Source: Hymenobacter negativus (GTDB taxonomy: Bacteria > Bacteroidota > Bacteroidia > Cytophagales > Hymenobacteraceae). Taken from it: a DNA stretch of 64,000 nt. Of this stretch, positions 59,401 to 64,000 are shown in pieces (position 1 is the first letter of the stretch; each line of letters starts with the position of its first letter). The stretch is taken from assembly GCF_016056375.1 (NCBI RefSeq), contig NZ_JAEDAE010000006.1:224843-288842 (forward strand), given 5' to 3'. The position numbers and the translations under genes were made by a program. The notes under the pieces were generated by a model. It did not search any database, was not told the DNA's origin, and saw only the letters and a list, made by a program, of their open reading frames with translations.

Positions 59401-59559
59401 TTCCACCAGCGGCGCGGCCGTGGCGGTCTGGTCCTTTTTCAGCAATGCGTCAATCTTCTTCCAGCGGGCGGCGTAGGGGCCGGGCGGCGGGCCGGGAGCG
59501 GCAGAGTCGGCACTGAAAATCATGGTCAGCAGCAGGCAGGCAAATAGGAACAAGCGCAT
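53446..59559 (-). CDS. Alpha-2-macroglobulin family protein
   Basis: A 2037-residue exported protein; the start complementary to 59557-59559 gives the signal peptide MRLFLFACLLLTMIFSADSA. Residues to about 500 are helical, then the macroglobulin MG domains begin, with MG2 near 620 (YRPGQTVYFKGIY). A short plug-like segment (LNEVVVAGVG, near 1211) is inserted before PAVT-type MG7 (FQMPEAVTRWQLLALSHD). The thioester motif is kept as CSEQ near 1487 (55087-55098), followed by the alpha-helical toroid (LNNLQIQALYARSF). The C-terminal receptor-like domain ends VQCLYAPEFGAQ. Bacterial macroglobulins trap attacking proteases in the periplasm, often with a peptidoglycan glycosyltransferase PBP1C, which is not adjacent here. 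Confidence 0.93.
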   Translation of the reverse strand: MRLFLFACLLLTMIFSADSAAPGPPPGPYAARWKKIDALLKKDQTATAAPLVEAIYQQAKKENNSAAYVRALLYKIRLLQAKEEDADEKAIALLEADVKTAAFPARAILHSLLAEQYTNYLNQNRYRIYQRTAGAAPTTDGQKTADGGTGLATWDIGRLGAAIVRHYYQSVEDEPQKQLKTTLADLGDLATGGDAEGRALRPTLYDLLAQRAIEGLKNQELYVTRPEQQFQLTEPKLFGTAQDFAALRLLAPEADSLNGQLHALHLLQRLTASRQQLAPQNVSALADVDLSRIDYLHSLTQNTDLAAQYEPALVRMAEAYKMLPISTEFMARRAEAAREAGNNVAAVRLAREAEARFPKSRGAARARQLRAQIEQPELTFSAADIVIPNQPWRLDVTACNVTELHAWAYRISLKEWELSGQYDARNRSVVQRYARALKAGPAAAWAVPVPAHPQDYKEQKFGAAGAALPIGYYLVIISNQADRPIEQRPGAVTSYGFLGASELSGVSRGDAGRAGTVVLVLNRKTGAPLPGVAVQGIYNSYDYKTSKATTRLSAVQRTAANGEAALEITRADERLTAATLQSGADTLRLSNLTGYYRPDQFPAGQPDRKNFLFTDRAIYRPGQTVYFKGIYTETIREISLPLVGQPVSVRLVDVNGQTVQTLPFTTSDFGSFHGSVVLPTGLLNGQMSLQTDHGSLYFAVEDYKRPTFLVSIDSVPGRPQLGQPLTINGRARAYAGQATDGATVNYRVTRRELFPLFDYGFGGRGIYGPGRGQGIQEIAHGTTATDAEGRFSITFTPPLVPKQAGRRWEPGYLFEITADVTDAAGETRTGTRSLPIGRNPLSLQLTGPSEVDKQHLPIIKLLSTNATGEPLPATGTLRLLARRYRPNPAGVPGPAPETEANEAPAELVKTQPFDTKTSATLDLKAALTQLPTGRYRLEALAAGADSARAKLDFTLYDSQAAAVPYVTPDWFVPLADTVAPGQRTEVLLGSSEAGARILLEVEREGKLLRQEWLTLNANEQRRLSIESGAATAVGPLYIHTTQVRDNRLYRHDATVQVAEKPQPLQLSIATFRDRLQPGQRETWRVTIHQANGKAADAELLATLYDQSLDIFRPHSFMGLELGAGYYPARFGWMGDFGEFRSNSFYQSSSSEKLFDTDYPKLNGWELTSHDFYRKMRIEASKGPMIKNYKFRMPSAAPAPMASAAMAADGKQLNEVVVAGVGVPKSKPATPDLTTVPTRTDFRETAFWQPALRTDKNGDVVLEFQMPEAVTRWQLLALSHDKALHSGQLARQLVTQKEIQLTPNAPRFLRQGDTFTFPAKFSNLTDYATSGTAQLFLLDAATGQDITSQLLKGPAQQAVSAAAHQSAALGWEISLPSDFAPAAVTYRVVAQASGQDEVKGKKGKRKQPATTFSDGEENTLPVLPNRILITESLPLPIVGPGSRTFELSKLTSTSSPTRRNYSLTLEMTANPTWYAVQSLPYLMEYPYECSEQVFSRLYANLIAAQILKSNPRFKTILAEWTRQAQNGTAAQKNALESKLAQNQELKNLLLQETPWVRDAQSETARLARLTELFDETRLQGETSRALLKLQRMQLPGGAFPWFEKMPEDRYITQLIVAGFGKLKKLGAFDAGKDAVGRDILQNALRYLDASLAKDYADLRRQKNVKLAENHLNNLQIQALYARSFWPQSAETASKTAFAYYREQAAKFWPAQTRYLQAQLALALFRQDAKAPAAAEILRALSENALHSPELGMYWKEVRGGYYWREAPTETQATFIEAFDEVKNDQKSVDEMKLWLLKQKQTHSWESTRATADACYALLLRGTDWLTPAQPLQMTVGGQAVKPEAAQAGTGYFKTSWPGAEVQPAQGKVTLTKSDAGVAWGALYWQYFEDIDKVTPAATPLSLERQLYRETHTAAGPVLEKLTPASPLRIGDALVVRLVLRTDRALEYVHLKDQRAAGLEPIGQLSGYRYQNGLGYYESPRDAATNFFLSEVPRGTHVFEYRLRASQAGDFSGGLSQVQCLYAPEFGAQSAGVRLQVAP

Positions 59560-59740
59560 AGGCGGGGCGGGCACAGGCAAAGGTTGGAGCCATAAAGATG
59601 CCCGGTCCGGCTTTATTGCACAGAGCGGGCCATTTTAGCTCACTTCCCGTCCATAACCGGTGCCGCGTTGGCATTGGCAACCCTTCAAGCCTTGAAATCC
59701 TGCCGATTGTCGTGCGTAATCAACGCATCCCTATAACAAG

Positions 59741-59766
59741 AAAAGCGCCGGGCTTCCCGGCGCTTT
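59741..59766 (-). terminator. Terminator of the DinB-like gene
   Basis: AAAAGCGCCGGG-CTT-CCCGGCGCTTT hairpin, 51 bp beyond the stop at 59818. Confidence 0.75.
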
Positions 59767-59817
59767 GGCAGTTTCTCTCAAAACCTCGTCAAAATCTGCA
59801 GGTGGCAAAGCCGCTCC

Positions 59818-60414
59818 TCAAGCCACCGAAGCGCTGGCCCCCACCGCATTGCCAGCCAGCACGGCCTCGGCCTGGGCAATGTGACGCTGCATGTGCACCA
59901 CCAGGAATTCAAGCTGGTCGGTAAGCCGTAGCAAAATCAACGGGAATAAGGCGTTGGGAATCCGAATGGCGTTGGCATTCACCTGCCGGGCCAGTAGGGT
60001 GAGGCGCAATAGCTCATCCACCTGCCGGCTGAAAACCTCCGTGACCGTGCGCGGCAAGCGGGTGCCCGTGGGCGCATAGCGCTGGGGCGAAGTGTAGGTT
60101 TTGACGCTCGCCGGCGTGCGCATGGCATCGATGAATTTCTTGCCCAGATAGCCTTGCTTGGCCACGGCGGCCGGTTTCGAGCCCCGCTCCTGGGCGCGCT
60201 TGATGCGGGCCGCGATGCTGGGCAAGTAGTAACCCCCCACAATGTTGAGGTGCTCCAGGCACTGGCCGGCGCTCCAGCGGCTGGGGCTGGGGCGGCGGTT
60301 CAGCTCTTCGGCGCTCAGGGGGCGGAAACGCTGCTGCGCCGTCACCCGCAGCACCAACAGGTCATTGGTGAGCTGGTCAAAGAAATCAGAAGTGGCACGA
60401 GCGGCAACGGGCAT
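59818..60414 (-). CDS. DinB-like superfamily protein
   Basis: A 198-residue four-helix DinB/YfiT-like protein. After the start complementary to 60412-60414, the first helix contains FFDQLTNDLLVLRVTAQ; the typical SRWSAGQCLEHLNIVGGYY block follows with His in EHLNI, and the last helix ends LEFLVVHMQRHIAQAEAVL with the HxxxH pair. This places three histidines for a metal site, as in thiol-transferring DinB proteins (mycothiol or bacillithiol dependent). The open frame extends another kilobase upstream but that part is the shadow of the plus-strand gene 60532-61509. The substrate is unknown. Confidence 0.87.
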   Translation of the reverse strand: MPVAARATSDFFDQLTNDLLVLRVTAQQRFRPLSAEELNRRPSPSRWSAGQCLEHLNIVGGYYLPSIAARIKRAQERGSKPAAVAKQGYLGKKFIDAMRTPASVKTYTSPQRYAPTGTRLPRTVTEVFSRQVDELLRLTLLARQVNANAIRIPNALFPLILLRLTDQLEFLVVHMQRHIAQAEAVLAGNAVGASASVA

Positions 60415-60531
60415 AAAAGCAGAGGCTAACGAGTCGTAAACATACAATTTAGCAGCGGATTCCGAATAATTCACGGTGGATTTCCGCCTTGCCAAGCTCA
60501 ACATTTGGGTTCGGGCTGGTATCTTGGCTGC

Positions 60532-61509
60532 ATGGTAAAACAATGTTTTTGGTATTGTAGTGCATTGATTGCCTTGGCAACTGCTTTGCACGATGAAGTT
60601 CGGGCCCAAGCCGTACCCAATGCCGGCGAACGGGTGGAAAGCCTCGTCACCTTCGGCGCGCAGTCGGACAAGATGTGGGGCGACGATGATTTCACCCAAA
60701 CCTTCTTCTTCCTCATCCCCGAAAAACAGCGCACGCCAGTCTACATCCGCGTTTTTGACCCCGACTGCGGCGGCAAAAACGATGACCTGAAAGGCGCCGC
60801 TAATACCACCACGTCGTTTAGCCTCTACGGCGGCCCGGGCACCTTCAGCGGCCCTCAGGCCCGCGACCCGCGCCCCACCAACCCCACGCCCACTGGCCGC
60901 CTGCTCAAGAGCCAGACCTTCGGCAACGAGCCGAAATACGACGGCAAGTGGTACACTTTCGGCCCGCTCAACCCGCTGGAAGGCGAGATGGTGGACGAGT
61001 TCAAAGGACACGTTTTCAAGCTGGTGGCCCGCGGCCTGACCGGCAACGACGGCAATCTGTACCGCTACTTTTTCAGTACCAGCCCCACCGAGAACGTGTC
61101 GGTGGAAGGCGGCAACGCCTTCACCTACGAGTATTGCTTCCGCCTGCCGGCCACGGCCAGCAAAACCACTGTGCACCTCTACCCCTTCGTGAACGACAAG
61201 GTGGTGAGCATCAAGCAAAGCAATTTCGACGCCGACAACGCGGCCACGCTCAACGTGTTCAGCATTGCCAAAAACGGCCAGCCCGGCACCATGAGCGGCG
61301 ACGGCACCTGGAGCAGCAGCGTCTTCCAGGTTTCGCCCAAGGAGCACGGCCTCAGTCTCGATTTCCGCCTCACCTCCACCAAGCCCGCGCCCAACGACAT
61401 GGTGTTCTACGTGACCGACCAATACGAAACCGCCATGCCGTTTTTTGCTATTCCGCTGGGCGGCCCGCCCCGTTACCAGTACGACATCAACGTGAAAGTG
61501 CACCGGTAA
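60532..61509 (+). CDS. Hypothetical exported protein
   Basis: A 325-residue protein I do not recognise. The start at 60532 gives a signal peptide (MVKQCFWYCSALIALATALH ... VRAQ). The mature protein is beta-rich: VESLVTFGAQSDKMWGDDD, FFFLIPEKQRTPVYIRVFDPDCGG, TTSFSLYGGPGTFSG, YRYFFSTSPTENVSVEGGNAF, KTTVHLYPFVND, PRYQYDINVKVHR. Alternating strands suggest two jelly-roll or Ig-like domains. There is no T9SS sorting domain. It is divergent from the DinB-like gene (118 bp apart) and ends at an exceptionally long bidirectional terminator. Confidence 0.82.
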   Translation: MVKQCFWYCSALIALATALHDEVRAQAVPNAGERVESLVTFGAQSDKMWGDDDFTQTFFFLIPEKQRTPVYIRVFDPDCGGKNDDLKGAANTTTSFSLYGGPGTFSGPQARDPRPTNPTPTGRLLKSQTFGNEPKYDGKWYTFGPLNPLEGEMVDEFKGHVFKLVARGLTGNDGNLYRYFFSTSPTENVSVEGGNAFTYEYCFRLPATASKTTVHLYPFVNDKVVSIKQSNFDADNAATLNVFSIAKNGQPGTMSGDGTWSSSVFQVSPKEHGLSLDFRLTSTKPAPNDMVFYVTDQYETAMPFFAIPLGGPPRYQYDINVKVHR

Positions 61510-61526
61510 GCAGTTCGCTTTCGCAG

Positions 61527-61588
61527 AAATTCAGTGCATAAAAAAGGCCCGTCGATTAACCGACGGGCCTTTTTTATGCACTGAATTT
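61527..61588. terminator. Very long perfect bidirectional terminator
   Basis: 28 perfect base pairs (61527-61554 with 61561-61588) around the 6-nt loop ATTAAC. The arms include GGCCCGTCG and A6/T6 runs, then continue for 12 more base pairs (AAATTCAGTGCAT). It lies between convergent genes. Confidence 0.9.
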
Positions 61589-61600
61589 TAGCTCATTGCT

Positions 61601-62782
61601 TTATTCATCGGCCTCTCCATTGCGGCCGGCGTTGCGTCTCGGGGCGCCGTGGTCAGCGCTGTCCTCGTCGCCGGTTCGGTTTTCCTGACGGGCCGCCGAG
61701 CCGTAGTTGTGAGCGGTGTCTTCGGCGCGTTGCTCCCCCTTGGCGGGCGAGCCAGCGGTGCTGCCGGCTTTGCTGTCGTCGTAGGCATCATTATAGGAGC
61801 CGCCGCGCGAGCCAATGCCCTGGCCAGCGTCGCCCTTATTGGCTTCGGGTTGCGTGTAGCCGTTGCGCTCGCTGCCGGTGTTGTTGTCAGGCACGCTGTT
61901 GGGTTGGTTGCGGCCCCGGTCGCCGTAGCCCTGACCGCGCTGGTTGGCCATCTCGGGCTGATTGGTGGAATAGGTGCCGGAATCGTGGCGGCCTTCCTTC
62001 TCGTTGGCACCACCCTCGGCAGGCATATAATCTGTTGTCTCGTTGCGGTGTTCGCCTTCGGCAACATTTCCGGTGCGCTGGCCAGAGGCATCGCCGGAGC
62101 GGAGCGACGTGTGGCCGTAATCAGCCGCAAAACCAGAGTCGACGCTTTTGGGTGAGCCATTATCGTTGAATCGCGGGTTACTACCATTACCCATCGAGTT
62201 TGTCGTGGTGCCGGCTTCGAAACCGTATTCGGTGCGGCGGTCGGGGCGGGCGTCGCGGCCGTCGTAGCTGCGGTAGGCGTTGTCCTGCTCGCCGGGGCGG
62301 CCGGGGCCGCCGTAGTAGTTGTCCTCGGCGGTGTTGTTGGGCTCGTAATCGGCCAGGCGGTTCTGGTTACCAAAGCCGCCGTGGGTAGTGCCGCCCAGGT
62401 CCTGCGCGCCAAACTCGCCCCGGTTGGGGTCGCTGTCTTGGTTTTCGCGGCGGTCCTGGTCGTGGTAGCTGCCCTGGGTGCTGTTGCCAAAGTTGCCGCC
62501 GTAGGAGCCTTCCGGCACCAGGTGGGCGGGGTCGGCGGCTTTGTTTTCCTGGGGCTGGCCGTCGGTGTCCACCGCGCCTTGCGCCATGCTGGTTTCGGCG
62601 TCTGCTAGCGCTTCGCTTGTCACCGGGACTGGGGTAGCGTGGCTGGTGGGTGGGCCACCGGGCTGGCCCACGCCTTCGCCGGGCCGGGTGTGCTTGGTGG
62701 CCGTGTTGCCCACCGGCCCGTCGATGCGGTTGCCGGCGATGTCGTTGGGCTCGGTATTCAGGTTTTCTTCGGCGTTGGTCAT
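61601..62782 (-). CDS. Long hydrophilic, probably disordered protein
   Basis: A 393-residue protein with almost no hydrophobic runs, no signal peptide and no recognised domain. It is made of Gly, Asn, Asp, Glu, Arg, Tyr and Ser in loose repeats, for example HDQDRRENQDSDPNRGEFG, GGFGNQNRLADYEPNN and EHRNETTDY, and ends NGEADE. The ATG complementary to 62780-62782 (MTNAEENLNTEPNDIAGN) is preferred; earlier starts add a proline-rich lead. The composition recalls LEA or stress-protective hydrophilins. The divergent neighbour is a cold-shock protein, consistent with a stress role, but this is inference. Confidence 0.75.
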   Translation of the reverse strand: MTNAEENLNTEPNDIAGNRIDGPVGNTATKHTRPGEGVGQPGGPPTSHATPVPVTSEALADAETSMAQGAVDTDGQPQENKAADPAHLVPEGSYGGNFGNSTQGSYHDQDRRENQDSDPNRGEFGAQDLGGTTHGGFGNQNRLADYEPNNTAEDNYYGGPGRPGEQDNAYRSYDGRDARPDRRTEYGFEAGTTTNSMGNGSNPRFNDNGSPKSVDSGFAADYGHTSLRSGDASGQRTGNVAEGEHRNETTDYMPAEGGANEKEGRHDSGTYSTNQPEMANQRGQGYGDRGRNQPNSVPDNNTGSERNGYTQPEANKGDAGQGIGSRGGSYNDAYDDSKAGSTAGSPAKGEQRAEDTAHNYGSAARQENRTGDEDSADHGAPRRNAGRNGEADE

Positions 62783-62913
62783 GGCGGTGGGCTGATGAGT
62801 GAGCGTTGGGGAAAGCATTAGCCAAGGGCTGCTCACCTATACGCACCACTGAACCCGTTGTTTTCAACGCCCTTCAGGCACCGGGCGGGGTGGGGTTTTC
62901 GGCAGTGCCATTT

Positions 62914-62921
62914 TACCTTTG
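62914..62921 (+). promoter_or_regulatory. -7 box of the cold-shock gene
   Basis: TACCTTTG, a perfect TAnnTTTG element 95 bp before the start codon. It predicts a leader of nearly 90 nt, as seen in cold-shock mRNAs with a thermally folding 5' region. Confidence 0.65.
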
Positions 62922-63016
62922 CCCGGCAGCGGCCCGCCGCGCACCAATTCCTGGCCCATTGCCAGCCGGCTGCAGCGCAGCAAAACCCGATTCATTTTAC
63001 CCTTACCTCACGCTCT

Positions 63017-63211
63017 ATGCTTACCGGCACCGTTAAGTTTTACAACGACACCAAAGGCTTCGGCTTCATCATTGCCGACGACAATCAGGAAGAAATCTTC
63101 GTGCACCAAACCGGCCTCATCCACGAAATCCAAGAAGGTGACCGGGTGCAGTTCAATATCAAAGCCGGCAAGAAAGGCCCTAACGCCGTGGACGTTACCC
63201 GCGTGCAATAA
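63017..63211 (+). CDS. Cold-shock protein, CspA family
   Basis: A 64-residue single-stranded nucleic acid chaperone. It has the RNA-binding motifs RNP1 KGFGFI and RNP2 IFVHQT, the N-terminal GTVKFYNDT strand and the closing GPNAVDVTRVQ strand. The ATG at 63017 matches the family start; the open frame extends to 62858. A predicted 90-nt leader precedes it. It melts RNA structure during growth at low temperature or other stress. Confidence 0.95.
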   Translation: MLTGTVKFYNDTKGFGFIIADDNQEEIFVHQTGLIHEIQEGDRVQFNIKAGKKGPNAVDVTRVQ

Positions 63212-63275
63212 CATTGAAGCGCTGGTATCAGGCAGTTTGTAATTAGACCGCCAACGCAGCGTTATCTATTCAGAA

Positions 63276-63320
63276 AGCAAAAGGCCGGCCCCACATCATG
63301 CGGGGCCGGCCTTTTGCTTT
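63276..63320. terminator. Bidirectional terminator
   Basis: GCAAAAGGCCGGCCCC / GGGGCCGGCCTTTTGC perfect 16-bp arms with a loop of nine, between convergent cspA-type gene and gldH. Confidence 0.9.
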
Positions 63321-63339
63321 TCGGGCACTTTTAAACCAA

Positions 63340-63831
63340 CTATTTCTTTGCCACATGCTTAGCCACCCGCACCCCCACGGCCATGAGGCCGGGTAGCTGG
63401 TCTTGGCGCATGTACTGCTCCAGGGTCAGGGTGTAGTTGCCGGGCTTGGCAAAGTGCTGGTTGGGCAGCGCCAGGGCTTGCAGGTCGTAGATGTCGCCAG
63501 TGCCGCTGCCTTTGGGTTCGCCGGTTTTGGGGTCCATCAGCAAGATTTGGTGCAATAGCGGCGGGCCAGCCGGGCCAGCAGGACCAGTCAGCGTATGCTT
63601 CACATACAGGTTGTAAAATCCATAAGCCGAAGCAAACCGGACGTTGAAAAACACGTCATAGCGCGCCGTGGTATCTTCAATTGCAAAGGTGAAAGCGGGC
63701 TTCTGCTGCACGTCCCACGAGTATTTGGGGAAGTCCGTATTCTGCTCAAAAACCCGGTTGGGGTCGCAGGCCGTGAGCAGACTCAGGAGCCCACCCATCA
63801 CAGCCAACTTCCATGCAAAACGCTGATTCAT
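63340..63831 (-). CDS. gldH: Gliding motility lipoprotein GldH
   Basis: A 163-residue lipoprotein; the start complementary to 63829-63831 gives a lipoprotein signal ending LLTAC. The mature N-terminus DPNRVFEQNTDFPKYSW, then AFTFAIEDTTARYDVFFNVRFASAYGFYNLYVKHTL and the C-terminal EQYMRQDQLPGLMAVGVRVAKHV fit the GldH family, which is needed for gliding and stability of the type IX secretion machinery. This supports the T9SS sorting domains seen elsewhere in the window. The preceding gene on the same strand ends 38 bp upstream, so they may share a transcript. Confidence 0.92.
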   Translation of the reverse strand: MNQRFAWKLAVMGGLLSLLTACDPNRVFEQNTDFPKYSWDVQQKPAFTFAIEDTTARYDVFFNVRFASAYGFYNLYVKHTLTGPAGPAGPPLLHQILLMDPKTGEPKGSGTGDIYDLQALALPNQHFAKPGNYTLTLEQYMRQDQLPGLMAVGVRVAKHVAKK

Positions 63832-63868
63832 ATTACTAAATGGCATTCAAAAACAAAACAGCGTTGAT

Positions 63869-64000
63869 TTAAGAGCCGGCTGGAGCCGGGGCAGCGCTGG
63901 GCACGGCGCCACCTTCGCCGGCCGGGCCACGGCCACCGCGGCGGTTGCGGCCGCCTCGGCCTTCGCGGCGCTCGCCACCTTCGGCGCGGCGCTCACCACC
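63869..64000 (-). CDS. C-terminal RGG-rich tail of an upstream gene (partial)
   Basis: The last 43 codons of a gene that continues past the window. The sequence is Gly/Arg/Glu-rich (GGERRAEGGERREGRGG, NRRGGRGPAGEGG) and ends SAAPAPAGS before TAA at 63869-63871. RGG tails bind RNA. In Bacteroidota the gene before gldH is often a PSP1-domain (RicT/YaaT-like) protein, and in some lineages it has such a tail; this would fit, but it cannot be shown from the tail alone. An RNA helicase is the main alternative. Confidence 0.6.
   Translation of the reverse strand, partial: GGERRAEGGERREGRGGRNRRGGRGPAGEGGAVPSAAPAPAGS

Noticed and set aside
60415..61503. Upstream extension of the DinB-like frame
   Set aside because: It is antisense to the exported hypothetical gene and has no DinB similarity; the family N-terminus is at 60414.
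61588..62490. Thr/Ala/Pro-rich minus-strand open frame inside the disordered protein gene
   Set aside because: It is an alternative frame of the same strand with a low-complexity product that arises from the repeats; the frame with balanced codon use is the one ending at 61601.

Overview
The window reads as a chromosome segment of a Gram-negative member of the Bacteroidota, most likely Hymenobacter or a close relative in the Cytophagales. The evidence is the high GC content, several large secreted proteins with C-terminal type IX secretion (T9SS type A) sorting domains, the gliding lipoprotein GldH, SusC-era style outer-membrane barrels, Bacteroidota -7 boxes of the form TAnnTTTG, absence of Shine-Dalgarno sites, a GH92 mannosidase and a sphingolipid-desaturase-like enzyme. 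I see no phage, insertion sequence, plasmid or CRISPR array; this is mostly core and envelope gene content with a few accessory patches.

Layout. 1-6300: end of a secreted FG-GAP repeat protein, murF, rmlC with a family 4 glycosyltransferase, a small cytochrome c and the GTPase hflX. 6300-11600: an outer-membrane barrel protein, an acyltransferase 3, polyphosphate kinase ppk1 and a SixA-like phosphohistidine phosphatase. 11700-28030: a run of exported proteins, all on the minus strand: a pectate-lyase-9-like T9SS protein, a 1.4 kilo-residue duplicated beta-helix T9SS protein, two tandem M43 metalloproteases, and a metallophosphatase fused to an outer-membrane barrel. 28200-33100: a membrane HD-PycTM (DUF5706) protein, tRNA-Arg(CCT), a sulfurtransferase and GH92. 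33070-34850 is an AT-richer patch with two orphan genes, lying beside a duplicated fragment of the GH92 3' end that carries a 15-bp tandem repeat. 34900-44700: nitronate monooxygenase, an RsbQ/KAI2-like hydrolase, a protease-propeller-barrel protein, YceI, a lipoprotein, a DES1-like desaturase, two paralogous STAS-like proteins and MsrA. 44800-53320: a nine-PAS histidine kinase, methionine aminotransferase, GH43 and an exported Lys/Ser-rich protein. 53400-64000: a giant alpha-2-macroglobulin, DinB-like protein, secreted hypothetical, a disordered protein, a cold-shock protein, gldH and the tail of an upstream gene.

How the parts work together. Many genes serve the cell surface: wall and surface-sugar synthesis (murF, rmlC, glycosyltransferase), glycan use (PL9-like, GH92, GH43), secreted proteolysis and its control (two M43 proteases, the HExxH-propeller-barrel protein, alpha-2-macroglobulin) and gliding/T9SS (gldH). 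Most genes are single transcription units bounded by strong hairpin terminators, with few operons. Three families of intergenic inverted repeats are scattered between genes.

The best leads for something new are the full-length bacterial relative of eukaryotic sphingolipid delta-4 desaturases, the HD-PycTM protein standing alone without a cyclase, the gluzincin-propeller-barrel fusion, the GH92-tail duplication with its coding microsatellite, and a pair of palindromic operators on the YceI promoter. All identifications are from reading the sequence; no database search was run.
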